In this document: positions 1 through 8,926 of the stretch, in pieces
Layout: each line of letters starts with the position of its first letter
Position numbering within the stretch: the stretch's first letter is position 1
NCBI GenBank assembly: GCA_947589315.1
Contig: CANPZE010000001.1
Coordinates: forward strand, 1 to 64,000
Direction of reading: 5' to 3'
Length of the DNA stretch: 64,000 nt
Source of the DNA: an uncultured Lachnospiraceae bacterium
GTDB lineage: Bacteria; Bacillota; Clostridia; Lachnospirales; Lachnospiraceae
Program-made: the position numbers and the translations under genes
Notes under the pieces: model-generated
What the model saw: the letters and a program-made list of their open reading frames with translations, nothing else
What the model was told of the DNA's origin: nothing
Database searches by the model: none

Positions 1-1604
1 GCCCCGGCGCTGCCGCCCCACAGCGAGTAGCAGTCGGTATTCACCTCCAATTCCTCCGCGTGTTCAAAAATAAAACGAATTGCCCTCGCCAGATCCTCGC
101 ACGCGGTCTGCGCGCCGGGCCGGTAAATCAGCGCAAAGGCATTATACCCTTTCTTTGAAAGCTCCAGCGCATGGGGAAAGCTGTCGTGCATGGCTCCCAC
201 ATAGGCAAATCCTCCGCCCGCATTGCAGACCGCGAACCTCGCGCCGGGCTTCCCCTTGAAAAAGAACAATCCCGTATTCTCCTTGGCCGGATCAGCAGCC
301 TTTTCCTCATCCGTATAGATATCATAAAAGAGTGTATTTCCTGCCGCCGCCTGATTCTTCATGTAATTAGCTATTTCCACCGTCTTGTCCGGATCAATAT
401 TGTTGTACCATGTCATCCGCAGCTCTCCCAGCGTGTTCCCACTGTAATAGCCTTCATTCACCGGGAAAAGCAGCCTCCCATAATTTCCAAAAACAGGATC
501 GTCTATGACATCAGAAATTCTTGTATCCGCGGTATAGGCATCGTCCTCGGCGCGCGCTGCATCGGACGGGAAGAACAGAGGGAGCGCATTATACAGATAT
601 TCCTGCACGGAGTCGAAATCGTGGTAGCCTCCCTCTTTCTGGTAAAATACATAGTGATCCGGCGTAAAAATTTCCCGCGACAGCATTTCCTCCGACATGT
701 CAATCGACTGGCTCTTTACCGCATCCTTGGTCCCAACGGCATGATAGATAAAATATCCCCTTTCATCCAAGCGGTTATCTTTCACGAGCTGCTCGATAAA
801 ATCCACATTCTTTTCAAACTGGAAATCCCCATAGGTGCCGTAATACCAGCACGAACCGCTCATAGGCAGAAACCAGCAGATGTAATCGTAATCATAGCAG
901 AACTGGAGCCATGTAGTCACAGAGCCTAGAGAAAAGCCGCCAAATGCCCTGTGGTCGCGGGACGCTTTCAAATCCTCCGGCGATGTGGAGGCGGCATAAG
1001 TATGAAACTGCCCCTCTACGGCTGGCATCAGATGCTCCTCAAAGTCCCGGTGAAACTGGCGGAACTCCTCGATCGAGCTGCTAAAATCCGTGCTGCTGTT
1101 CTCATTGTAAAAGGTAGCCGACACGATAATCACCGGAGGAATATCCCCATTTTCAATCAGGTGGTCAAACATATTTTTGGTGGGCGTGTAATCAAAATAC
1201 TCTCCCGCACGGCCGCCCCATCCGTGCATCAGATAGAGGATATTATACCTCATGTCGGTATCGTTTTCATCATATCCATAAGGCGTATAGACATACGCGG
1301 TCTTTGTGATCGCTTCGCCGTCCCGCACATAATCTTCCGATTCATAGTCCACCTGTACGACATTTCCTTTTTTGTCTGCGTCTTCCTTATATGCCGCAGG
1401 CACGGCCTTTGTCCAACCTGTTTGACGGATCTCCATATCTGTATTCTCCCCGGATGCACCCTCACTCTCCCCGGAATCCTTTTTCTCCGGAGAAACTGTC
1501 TTCTGACCGCCCTTTTCCCGTGAAATATCAGTATCTGCCGCACAAGCAGACAAGGCCGTCAAAAGGAATGTTACAATCAACCCTGTTACAATCTTGTATT
1601 TCAT
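1..1604 (-). CDS. Two-domain alpha/beta hydrolase (esterase) lipoprotein, 3' end outside window
   Basis: Partial gene; about 534 residues are visible. ATG at 1602-1604 follows a GGAG box. The N-terminus is a lipoprotein signal with lipobox LSAC (Cys about residue 21) and then a Gly/Ser/Glu-rich linker. The first hydrolase domain (about residues 80-345) has the nucleophile elbow GFSLG near residue 225 and a GYHDF...ALPLFF segment that fits the histidine end of feruloyl-esterase/esterase-D-like enzymes. A second hydrolase domain begins near residue 370, with a glycine-rich oxyanion loop (NAGGGFAYV) and a second elbow GGSAG right at the window edge (3-17). The protein is probably anchored on the cell surface and cleaves esters of plant or host glycans; the substrate is inferred only from family resemblance. 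It lies downstream of a LysR gene on the same strand, separated by a likely terminator. Confidence 0.8.
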   Translation of the reverse strand, partial: MKYKIVTGLIVTFLLTALSACAADTDISREKGGQKTVSPEKKDSGESEGASGENTDMEIRQTGWTKAVPAAYKEDADKKGNVVQVDYESEDYVRDGEAITKTAYVYTPYGYDENDTDMRYNILYLMHGWGGRAGEYFDYTPTKNMFDHLIENGDIPPVIIVSATFYNENSSTDFSSSIEEFRQFHRDFEEHLMPAVEGQFHTYAASTSPEDLKASRDHRAFGGFSLGSVTTWLQFCYDYDYICWFLPMSGSCWYYGTYGDFQFEKNVDFIEQLVKDNRLDERGYFIYHAVGTKDAVKSQSIDMSEEMLSREIFTPDHYVFYQKEGGYHDFDSVQEYLYNALPLFFPSDAARAEDDAYTADTRISDVIDDPVFGNYGRLLFPVNEGYYSGNTLGELRMTWYNNIDPDKTVEIANYMKNQAAAGNTLFYDIYTDEEKAADPAKENTGLFFFKGKPGARFAVCNAGGGFAYVGAMHDSFPHALELSKKGYNAFALIYRPGAQTACEDLARAIRFIFEHAEELEVNTDCYSLWGGSAG

Positions 1605-1675
1605 CCCATTCTCCATTTCCTGATACAGAGCCAGGACTTTGTCTTAGCTCTATATTGTTTTCTTATAGTATAAAA

Positions 1676-1704
1676 AAAAGAGAACCTCCTAAGAAGTCTC
1701 TTTT
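1676..1704 (-). terminator. Likely intrinsic terminator behind the LysR gene
   Basis: Read on the minus strand, AAAAGAGA and TCTCTTTT form an 8-base stem, and the second arm continues into an unbroken run of T. It sits between the LysR stop and the esterase start, so the two genes are probably separate transcripts. Confidence 0.5.
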
Positions 1705-1727
1705 CGTTCATCAGTTCTAACCTGTGG

Positions 1728-2645
1728 TTATAACCGCCCGGAGGAATCCAGAACCTCCTGCAATGCAGACAAAAACCGCTTTACCACCTCTGTTGGCTGT
1801 GGCGAATACAAAATTCCTACCGGCATGGTATAATCATCATCCCACTCTACCGGAATCACTTTCATCAGAGGATGAACCATGCTCCAGCTCTTTATGGATA
1901 CCAGGACATCCCTTCTCTGCTCGCACTGATTAAAAATACTCACATCATAGAGGTCAAAGTCCACAAGATGAATCTCGGAATGTTTTTCTGTAAGATTCCT
2001 GCGAAGCTCATCCATATGCTGGCACCATCCCGGATGAATCATCATCAGTTTTTTTCCGTACAGATCTTTCACGGTCAGCATTTCCTTTTCCGCCAGAGGA
2101 TGGTATATCGAAACAGCACAACAGATAGGCTCTCTCTCGATCTCGAGTCCCACACAGTTCCGCTGGCTCATCAAAAGCTCATCTACAAAGCCAGTGACAA
2201 CATCAATATTCTGTCCGAGATTTTTTAAAATTTCCCTGGCATTATCCGAAGTATTTTCAAAGGGAACTAACCGAAAGCTCACATCTGCGCAATGTTCATG
2301 TATCTTAGGCCACAAACCCATCAGCATCTGGGCAGGCATGATCGGAGACGTCCCGATACGGATCACCTGCTTTTCCTCTGACATGGCGCTTTTGGCACGG
2401 AGAACCGCTTCGCGGCAGTATTCCGTTATGTACTTCGCATCCTTATACAGAGACTCGCCCGCCTTGGTCAGCTTCAGCCCTCTGTGCGACCGCTCAAAAA
2501 GGCACACGCCTAAATCGTTTTCCAGAAGATTGATCTGCTTGATCAGGGCAGTGGATGTAATGTACAGCCCATCGGCAGCCTTATTGAAACTGCCGGTCTC
2601 CGCCACATGGATGAACGAAGTAAAATTGATATTATTGATGTTCAT
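1728..2645 (-). CDS. LysR-family transcriptional regulator
   Basis: A 305-residue protein of normal LysR length. The N-terminal winged helix-turn-helix occupies about residues 1-60 (FTSFIHVAETGSFNKAADGL, then TALIKQINLLENDLGVCLF and the FERSHRGLKLTKAG wing). The rest (about 90-300) is the periplasmic-binding-protein-like effector domain. I chose the ATG at 2643-2645 because it has a GGAGG box six bases upstream and starts just before the HTH; an upstream in-frame ATG would add 25 unrelated residues. The inducer and targets cannot be read from sequence. The neighbouring esterase is a candidate target because regulator and target are often adjacent in this family. Confidence 0.9.
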   Translation of the reverse strand: MNINNINFTSFIHVAETGSFNKAADGLYITSTALIKQINLLENDLGVCLFERSHRGLKLTKAGESLYKDAKYITEYCREAVLRAKSAMSEEKQVIRIGTSPIMPAQMLMGLWPKIHEHCADVSFRLVPFENTSDNAREILKNLGQNIDVVTGFVDELLMSQRNCVGLEIEREPICCAVSIYHPLAEKEMLTVKDLYGKKLMMIHPGWCQHMDELRRNLTEKHSEIHLVDFDLYDVSIFNQCEQRRDVLVSIKSWSMVHPLMKVIPVEWDDDYTMPVGILYSPQPTEVVKRFLSALQEVLDSSGRL

Positions 2646-3098
2646 AGACAGCCTCCACCTCTTTTTGGTTTCAGTAAAATTATAATTGTTTTTATGGGTG
2701 AAATCAATACAACGAGGCAAAATGGCTGTGAATTATTGAGCCATGTAACATTTGCTCTGCCATAAGCCTAAACCCTATAAATAGGTAAAGCAATGAACTA
2801 TACATCAAACTCAATTGTACATTTGACAATTTCTTTCCATACGGTAAAGAATACTGGATTTTGTCGTTATTCTGAATGTAATCGTTATAGAAGAAACTCA
2901 TTCGGATTTACTTTTTAATGTCGATTTATCGATTATTATATAACCTCTAATAATCGTCATTATTTCTCTACGAGAAATAATTCTAGCCAAAACAGCGTCT
3001 ATGATACCTTTGCATGAATTCTTGACAAAATAGTTTCCCGTTTTCCGAACAATCAAGTCAAAAATTTTCCACAGAGAAATTATTTTACAACAATGATA
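2646..3098. other. AT-rich non-coding stretch
   Basis: About 450 bases, clearly more AT-rich than the surrounding genes, with no convincing coding frame. The only structure I can support is a pair of adjacent hairpins at 2930-2981, listed separately. It marks the left edge of an accessory patch that contains remains of a mobile element. Confidence 0.5.
2930..2981. repeat. Two adjacent perfect inverted repeats
   Basis: The first is CGATTATTA (2930-2938) with TAATAATCG (2948-2956). The second is ATTATTTCTC (2959-2968) with GAGAAATAAT (2972-2981), separated by three bases. Neither is followed by a T-run typical of a terminator. They could be operators for the XRE gene at 3158 or ends of a lost element. 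Confidence 0.45.
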
Positions 3099-3127
3099 TT
3101 GTATTGTGTCGAATTAGAAATTATAAT
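3099..3127 (+). promoter_or_regulatory. Sigma-A type promoter for the truncated XRE gene
   Basis: TTGTAT (3099-3104), 17 bases, then a consensus TATAAT (3122-3127), about 30 bases upstream of the start codon at 3158. Confidence 0.55.
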
Positions 3128-3157
3128 GTAACAAACAACATAAAGGAGGAATGGCTT

Positions 3158-3379
3158 ATGAACAAGAACGCAAAAAACAACTCAACCGTAACCCCAAACA
3201 CAAGTAAGGACTTCGAAGCTAAGAGAATCGAGGACTTAGCACCAACCGTTGCAGAAAATCTCAACAAGTTGCTGGAAACACAGAATATCAGTGCAAAGGA
3301 GTTATCTGAAAAGACCATTTACAGTGAATCCGCAATTTCCAAGTATCGTACTGGAAAGCAGTTTCCTCTTACAAGCTGA
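3158..3379 (+). pseudogene. Truncated XRE-type helix-turn-helix regulator
   Basis: ATG at 3158-3160 with an AAAGGAGG box. The 73-residue product has a polar N-terminal tail and then the first helices of a Cro/CI-type HTH (NLNKLLETQNISAKELSEKT, then ESAISKYRTGK). After YRTGK, where the domain normally continues, the frame reads only five more residues into sequence that belongs to the recombinase on the opposite strand and stops. The gene therefore lost its 3' end at about 3362-3372. The 5' part, including promoter and ribosome binding site, is intact, so a short peptide may still be made. It is probably a remnant of an element's regulator. Confidence 0.7.
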
Positions 3380-3869
3380 TAACCATAGAGGGCAAAGCTA
3401 CCGTTCCATTTCCCTTCGCACGCCTTTTCGATACGTCCTTCCATTGTCTGAATACGGATATTTTCACGTTCAATCTCCGCCACCGCAGACAAAACGGAAA
3501 TCATCAATTTACCTGTGTCTTTCGATGAATCAATACCATCCTCTACACAGATCAGATTAACACCAAAATCCTGCATAACATGCAATATTGATAATACACC
3601 GCTGCATTTCTTCCAAAACGGGATAATTTAAAAACAAGAACATATGAGACACCATCTTTTCCAGACTTAATATCATCCACCATACGATTAAATTCTACTC
3701 TGCCCTCAATAGACTTCCCCGATTTGCCAGCATCCTCATAGTCACCGACAATCTCAAAATCATTATAATCCGCATAGGCTTTCATTCGGGATTTTTGCGC
3801 ATCCAGAGAATAGCCGTCAATCTGCATAGTCGTAGATACTCGCGTGTATGTATAAACTTTGGTTTTCAC
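3370..3869 (-). pseudogene. Broken large serine recombinase (resolvase/TndX-like)
   Basis: The start is GTG at 3867-3869. The N-terminal resolvase domain is readable: YTRVST with the catalytic Ser, GYSLDAQ, DAGKSGKSIEGR, and FKLSRFGRNA. At about 3598 one base appears missing: restoring one A in GCGG-TGTATTA gives AADVLSILHVMQDFG and rejoins the second frame, which continues with DGIDSSKDTGKLMISVLSA and AEIERENI. After APYGYQLVRG-like sequence the homology ends at about 3365-3370, where the truncated XRE gene begins on the other strand. The recombinase zinc-ribbon/DNA-binding C-terminus is absent. The gene is inactive by both frameshift and truncation. Confidence 0.85.
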
Positions 3870-3894
3870 TTTTATTATCTTTTCCGTTCCTCAT

Positions 3895-3916
3895 TTGTGC
3901 CACGAATGTGGCACAA
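3895..3916. repeat. Perfect 9-base inverted repeat
   Basis: TTGTGCCAC, four bases, GTGGCACAA. It lies between the recombinase start (3869) and the end of the AlbA_2 gene (3952), where it could be an operator for the recombinase or a stem at the end of the upstream transcript. There is no T-run. Confidence 0.4.
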
Positions 3917-3951
3917 TGTCATTGTTTTTATGCATAAATTCATTAAAAACA

Positions 3952-5298
3952 TCAGTGCACTTCCCAATGGCCATAACGCTTTCCACCGACTCGCTCAATT
4001 TTCCCCTGCTTTGCCAATATCGACATCATTCTTTGGACACTTGCTCTGGAAATCCCTAATACTTTAGCAAGATCTCTTTGCGCAATACTCGGATTTTCTT
4101 CCAAAATATTTATCATTTGATTTTTCAAAGCCTCATCTAAAGCTTCACCTAAAGCCGCATTTTGATGCTTTGGAACTTTAGAATCTGATATCTTGGCACT
4201 TTGGAGCGCATAGAACTTCACCATGATATCTTCACCATGGACAATATACTCCGGCTCATCAGCGCCAAGATTTTTACAGGCATCGCAGATCTTTTGGATT
4301 CCACGACCCCAGCTTTCAATATAACCTGCACGATAAAACACTCTTGCTATATCTGGATTAAAAGGCTTTGACGTATGCGTCCTCAGCAATGTTTCAGCCG
4401 TCCAACCAAAGGGAAGCAGGCTGCTGTTACTGATGTACATCACATCCTCATCAATACGAATTTGAATTGGATTATTATCGGCCCAATTGCAATGAATCAG
4501 TGCATTATAAACTGCTTCTCTCACCGCATCACGAGCATATGGATATGTCTCCACTCTCGTTTCTTTGTGGTAGGAAACTGCTGCCTTCAAGTATTTCAAA
4601 TAAATCAGTTCAATCACTCGATCCGCTATTAACAACAGAGAACCATGAACCTCGTCTTGATATAGAAGCTCGCTTCCTTCAAATTTTCCAATTTTTACAT
4701 AGCAGCCGCTGATGATCTTTTCAGCATTGCGATAGAAGCAGAGTGCTCCGGCTCTTTTTAGCTTTCCTTCAACCAACAGATCAAGCTTGTCCAGAAGCTC
4801 CTCATTAGGTATATCCAGATCTTCTCTGGCCATACGTCCGCTGCGAAGAGCCTCACGTCGAAAAATATCAAAACTTTCCTTATCCAAATCATCGACTGTA
4901 ATATTACTGACTGTCGCCGCATCCCATTTTATTCCAGTCTTTGACATCAAAAAATTGGTCAGCGCATTACCGCGAAGCTGTTGCTTCGTGCTGCCACTGC
5001 GATAATGATATTCTCCATCATAATTAACAGGAAATGCCCATGGCGATACCACTATTTCAATATATTCCATACCATCTTCCTCCAAAAGGTTGACATCTGC
5101 AACAATGCCCAGCTTATTCTGAATTTTGTTTGGAATATCTTCCATCAATTTTTTGGCATTACTGACACCAATAACAATACCATTGTCTTTTTTTCCAATA
5201 TAAATTTTTCCGCCCTGTGCATTGGCAAAACCGCATATCCACTTCAGATATTCGTCCCTCCAGGATTCTTTCCATTCTGTATTCTGGCTTTCTGCCAT
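3952..5298 (-). CDS. AlbA_2/Schlafen-type putative DNA-binding regulator with ATPase-like domain
   Basis: A 448-residue protein. The N-terminus (about 1-120) fits the AlbA_2 (divergent AAA_4) domain: EWKESWRDEYLKWICGFANA, then GGKIYIGKKDNG. The middle (about 240-350) fits a HATPase_c_4-type module (AVREAVYNALIHCNW, then SWGRGIQKI). The C-terminus (about 390-448) is a winged HTH (AQRDLAKVLGISRASVQRMM). Such proteins are usually annotated as ATP-binding transcriptional regulators and are frequent in accessory DNA; the ligand is unknown. The ATG has a GGAGG box ten bases upstream. It sits in an AT-rich patch next to a dead recombinase, which suggests acquisition by transfer. Confidence 0.85.
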   Translation of the reverse strand: MAESQNTEWKESWRDEYLKWICGFANAQGGKIYIGKKDNGIVIGVSNAKKLMEDIPNKIQNKLGIVADVNLLEEDGMEYIEIVVSPWAFPVNYDGEYHYRSGSTKQQLRGNALTNFLMSKTGIKWDAATVSNITVDDLDKESFDIFRREALRSGRMAREDLDIPNEELLDKLDLLVEGKLKRAGALCFYRNAEKIISGCYVKIGKFEGSELLYQDEVHGSLLLIADRVIELIYLKYLKAAVSYHKETRVETYPYARDAVREAVYNALIHCNWADNNPIQIRIDEDVMYISNSSLLPFGWTAETLLRTHTSKPFNPDIARVFYRAGYIESWGRGIQKICDACKNLGADEPEYIVHGEDIMVKFYALQSAKISDSKVPKHQNAALGEALDEALKNQMINILEENPSIAQRDLAKVLGISRASVQRMMSILAKQGKIERVGGKRYGHWEVH

Positions 5299-5867
5299 AA
5301 CGCAACTACCTCCGTACTCTACTCACTATCAAACTTAACACCAATCAGCTGTTTCTATATACGTTGAAACTTTATTTTGCATTAATATTCGCATACGTGA
5401 CAAAGTGTTTTCTATTTTTCACTTTTGAGTGCAAATTGCAAAAAATCACACCTTTCCGGCGAACTTTACTTCTACATTAATTACCACTATGTAATCATTT
5501 TCTTTCCAGCCTCTATAAGTGGCTTTCTATATTTATATACTATTCCCGAAACCATAGCTACTGACGCAAGAATCTTCAAATTATGACTTTCTTATATCTT
5601 CTTTTTCATCATATGTTTCCTTATTGATTATAACAGACTCCGACAATAATAGTGCTGGATAGTATGTTGTCTTTGTAATATTGATTCTCTTCTTCTTTTG
5701 GCACAATCACATCTCCCACACTTCACTGATATCCAATTAAAATGGGACAAGAACATTTTTAATATGAACGATAATCTGAGTTTCTGGCTTCATTATACAA
5801 GAAACTGACGACAACACTCCAAGGTGCAAATCCCTGAAAAAGTATCCGCCATTTCTAAGCTCTACCC
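5299..5867. other. AT-rich stretch with no gene seen
   Basis: About 570 bases between the AlbA_2 gene and the end of the severed RlmD tail. Short open frames here lack ribosome binding sites and recognisable motifs. I see no repeat or RNA structure that I would defend. Confidence 0.5.
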
Positions 5868-6134
5868 TCATATCATACGAAAATGTTCCAATGCTTCCCT
5901 TATAACCTTTTCTTTCTCTGGCGGACATTTCGGTTGTCTGGCATTTTCTGATTTTGGCAAATTATAATTCACTTTCTCAATAATCCCGCATTTCTCTTTT
6001 ACCTGTACTATGTATAAACTGCTGACTTTCAATCCAGTATGTTCCAGTACATACTCCATGATCTCCTCATAGGTGGCTTTGCTCTCCGCAGCCGTCAAAT
6101 CAAGCTCGTCCATCTTCAGCTCAACCTTGATATG
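5868..6134 (-). pseudogene. C-terminal tail of RlmD cut off by an in-frame stop
   Basis: Directly after the rlmD stop codon (6135-6137) the same reading frame stays open for 88 codons: HIKVELKMDELDLTAAESKA, later GLKVSSLYIVQVKEKCGII and ARQPKCPPEKEKVIREALEH. I recall this sequence as a conserved extension at the C-terminus of many clostridial RlmD/RumA proteins, where the text runs HSDQHI rather than HSD-stop-HI. The stop TAA is one base from the Gln codon CAA. An internal ATG at 6111-6113 could start an 81-residue peptide, but no good ribosome binding site precedes it. It is either a nonsense mutation, a readthrough product or a separately translated piece. Confidence 0.65.
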
Positions 6135-7613
6135 TTAGTCTGAATGAAGTTTGGACAACAAGCATACCGTCTCCACATGCACCGTCTGCGCAAACAAATC
6201 CACATTACTCATCCGCTCCACCCTATATCCCCGCTCCTGGAACACCTGCAGATCCCTGGCAAGGCTAGTAGGCTTACACGAGATATACACAATCTGCGAC
6301 ACGCCAAAATCAATGATCTTCTGCAGGGCCTTTGGATGGATTCCGTCCCGGGGAGGATCCAGTATAATATAATCCGGTCTTTCTGCGATTTCATCGATCA
6401 CCTGCAAGACATCACCGGCGATAAATTCACAGTTTGCCAGGCCATTCCGGACTGCATTCTCCCGGGCCGCTTGCACAGCCTCCTCTACAATCTCCACACC
6501 GATCACCTTCCCTGCCACCGGAGCAATGATCTGAGCGATAGTACCTGTCCCGCTGTACAGATCAAACACCACCTTATTCTTCCAAGCTGCAGCAGAGAAT
6601 TGAGCTCCATCGGGAGCATCCGCTGTTTCCTCTCCCAGGTTTATTCCCAGAACATACTCCCGCACACGGCGGTACAGCGTCTCAGCCCCGGCAGTATTCG
6701 TCTGAAAAAAAGAAAACGGAGTGATCCGGAACTGGAGATCCAGAACCTTCTCCAGAAACCAATCCCTTCCATAAACAATCTGAGTTCTGTCACTTTGCAC
6801 CACATCGGCCAGACTGTCATTGATAATATGCAAAAAGCCGGCAAGACCTCCCGAAAGCTCCAGCTGTTGCAAGCGCCGGGACAATTCCGGTATATGCCGG
6901 TTCATTTTTTCCTGCTCCTGGGAGGAAGTAACCAGCGCCACCAGCAGTTCCCCGGAAGAATGAGAGCGGCGCACTAAAAGATGGCGCAATATTCCTTTGT
7001 GGGTCATCTTATGGTAATATTTTAGATTATTTTGAGCGCAGTAATCACGGACACAATCCAGGATACGGGTAAAGTCATGATCTGCGATACAGCAGCCGGA
7101 GACCGACAGAATGTCATGAAAACTTCCCTTTTTATGCAGCCCCAATGTCAGCGGGCCATCCTTTACCTCGTCCCCAAAAGAGAACTCCATTTTATTTCGG
7201 TAGGCCCAGGGGGATGGGCTGGGGAGGATTCCGTCATACACATAATCTGAGATTCCTTCGCAGACCGGATCGATCAGTTCCAGTACCTGCTCTTTTTTCA
7301 AGCGCAGCTGCTCTTCATAGGGGAGCGTCTGATAGCTGCACCCGCCGCACTTGCCAAAATGAAGGCACAATGGAGTTGCAGTCTCTCTCTCTGACGGTTG
7401 GAGCACCTCCCGAAGTATTCCCTGGCATCTTCCCTGGCGCGCCTTTTTAATAGACAGGCGGACTGTCTGTCCCGGCAGGACCCCCTTTACCTGAACAGGT
7501 ACGGTGCGGAGCGATCCGTCCTCTGCCTGTTCCTCCACACATACCATTCCTTTATTAGGAAAACTGGTCTTCTCCACGATTCCTTCTACAATCTGTCCCT
7601 TTTTCAAGCTCAC
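6135..7613 (-). CDS. rlmD: 23S rRNA (uracil-C5)-methyltransferase RlmD/RumA family
   Basis: 492 residues. It methylates C5 of a uridine in 23S rRNA using S-adenosylmethionine; the exact position (1939 or 747 in E. coli numbering) cannot be told here. The N-terminus is a TRAM domain (about 1-65). Cys residues for the [4Fe-4S] cluster are visible in CLHFGKCGGCSYQ and in PVCEG. The SAM-binding loop is DLYSGTGTIAQI, followed by DPPRDGIHPKAL and YISCKPTSLARDL, which holds the catalytic Cys. All catalytic parts are complete up to VETVCLLSKLHSD. It ends just before the conserved tail described at 5868-6134, so the core enzyme is probably active. Confidence 0.93.
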   Translation of the reverse strand: MSLKKGQIVEGIVEKTSFPNKGMVCVEEQAEDGSLRTVPVQVKGVLPGQTVRLSIKKARQGRCQGILREVLQPSERETATPLCLHFGKCGGCSYQTLPYEEQLRLKKEQVLELIDPVCEGISDYVYDGILPSPSPWAYRNKMEFSFGDEVKDGPLTLGLHKKGSFHDILSVSGCCIADHDFTRILDCVRDYCAQNNLKYYHKMTHKGILRHLLVRRSHSSGELLVALVTSSQEQEKMNRHIPELSRRLQQLELSGGLAGFLHIINDSLADVVQSDRTQIVYGRDWFLEKVLDLQFRITPFSFFQTNTAGAETLYRRVREYVLGINLGEETADAPDGAQFSAAAWKNKVVFDLYSGTGTIAQIIAPVAGKVIGVEIVEEAVQAARENAVRNGLANCEFIAGDVLQVIDEIAERPDYIILDPPRDGIHPKALQKIIDFGVSQIVYISCKPTSLARDLQVFQERGYRVERMSNVDLFAQTVHVETVCLLSKLHSD

Positions 7614-7669
7614 AATTCTCCATTCTATCCTTTCCTTACCGCCAGTTTGCCAGGGCGCTGACCCAGAGC

Positions 7670-8809
7670 CTACTTTGTAACAAAATTTCCCAGAATATGC
7701 AGCTTATTAGCAAATTCTTCTACCGTGGCCAGAGCATTCCCTACGCCAGAATCCTTCAGGTTCCCCTCTACATCTACGAAGAAACGGTATTCCCAGCTTC
7801 TGCCTTCAATGGGACGGGATTCTATCTTGGTCAGATTCAGATCATTATAATAAAAATTAGCTAACATATTATAAAGAGAGCCGGCCTGGTGCTTAATCTC
7901 AAATGCCAGGCTGATCTTATTGGCGTCCTTCAGATAGATCTTCTCATGGGAAATGATAATGAACCGCGTATAATTCTGGCTTTGAAAGTTGATCGCTTCC
8001 TTCAGCACTTCCAGCCCAAAGGTCTGCGCCGCTCTGGTGCTGGCAATGGCCGCCTGAGTATTATCCTCCTCCTGAGATACCTTTTTGGCTGCGGCTGCGG
8101 TGCTGGCATATTCCTCTCCCTGCATCTGAGGATGATCCTCCAGAAAGTTCTTGCACTGCATCAGCCCCTGGGGATGGGAGTACACAGTCCGGATCTGCTC
8201 CAGCTTCGTTCCCGGCCTGCCCAGCAACGCCTGTTCCACCTTCACTACATGCTCCGCTACAATAGCCACATCGTATTCCAGCAACAGGTCATAGATATCT
8301 GCTATCCCCCCGGTTGAAGTATTCTCAATAGGAAGCACGCCAAACGCCGCCTCTTTGTCGGCTACAGCCTGCATCACCTCACGAAAGGTTGTCTTGTTAA
8401 AAGAAGTGATCTGGTCGCCAAAAAATTCCAGCATAGCCTGCTCGGAAAAAGCGCCCTTTTCTCCAAAATACACAATAGGAGTAGCTTTATCCACTTTCAA
8501 ATGCTCCGTCTGGCGAAAAGGAATATGATTCACGGAAGGTCCCAGCATCTGATACTGGTATTTCCGGCTGATAGACATGATCTGCCGAAACAGGTCCTCA
8601 ATCGCTGTCTTATTAAATTCATTTGCCGCCAGCTTCCGCAGGGCCTGTAGCTTTTGATTCTCCCGTTCCGGATCAAACACCTTCTTGCCGGTACTTCTTT
8701 TATAAACAGCCACATCATTAGCCACTTCCATACGCTCTTCAAAAAGCTTTGCCATCTGTTGGTCGATCTCGTCAATCTTCTTTCTGCTCTCTGCTAAATC
8801 TATTACCAT
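7670..8809 (-). CDS. pheA: Bifunctional chorismate mutase/prephenate dehydratase
   Basis: About 379 residues. It converts chorismate to prephenate and then to phenylpyruvate in phenylalanine synthesis. The AroQ-type mutase domain is at about 1-90 (SRKKIDEIDQQMAKLFEERM). The dehydratase domain starts at VYFGEKGAFSEQA and includes PIENTSTGG and the TRF motif (NYTRFIII). The C-terminal ACT domain has KHQAGSLYNML and KIESRPIEGR, the phenylalanine-binding signature, so feedback inhibition by phenylalanine is likely. I prefer the ATG at 8807-8809; a TTG four codons upstream is also possible, and neither has a strong ribosome binding site. I see no T-box leader. Confidence 0.93.
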   Translation of the reverse strand: MVIDLAESRKKIDEIDQQMAKLFEERMEVANDVAVYKRSTGKKVFDPERENQKLQALRKLAANEFNKTAIEDLFRQIMSISRKYQYQMLGPSVNHIPFRQTEHLKVDKATPIVYFGEKGAFSEQAMLEFFGDQITSFNKTTFREVMQAVADKEAAFGVLPIENTSTGGIADIYDLLLEYDVAIVAEHVVKVEQALLGRPGTKLEQIRTVYSHPQGLMQCKNFLEDHPQMQGEEYASTAAAAKKVSQEEDNTQAAIASTRAAQTFGLEVLKEAINFQSQNYTRFIIISHEKIYLKDANKISLAFEIKHQAGSLYNMLANFYYNDLNLTKIESRPIEGRSWEYRFFVDVEGNLKDSGVGNALATVEEFANKLHILGNFVTK

Positions 8810-8926
8810 GTCCCGTACCAATCTATACTGCAGACAAACCCACTCCCGCCCACAGGAGGTGTTTATCTGTCCATTTCCTTTCTACAACGATATAAATGAG
8901 ATCCTACTCCCTCAAGGGAGTCTGCC

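Noticed and set aside
171..1523. Plus-strand frames of 252 and 190 codons
   Set aside because: They are antisense to the esterase, whose signal peptide and two active-site motifs are clear on the minus strand.
2704..2901. 65-codon minus-strand frame upstream of the LysR gene
   Set aside because: No ribosome binding site and a random-looking composition in AT-rich DNA.
5737..5928. 63-codon minus-strand frame
   Set aside because: It partly overlaps the severed RlmD tail in another frame, has no ribosome binding site and no recognisable similarity.
8810..8926. Possible T-box or attenuator before pheA
   Set aside because: I looked for a T-box core and a leader peptide rich in Phe codons and found neither; the short hairpin at 8906-8921 belongs to the end of the PspC gene region and lacks a T-run.
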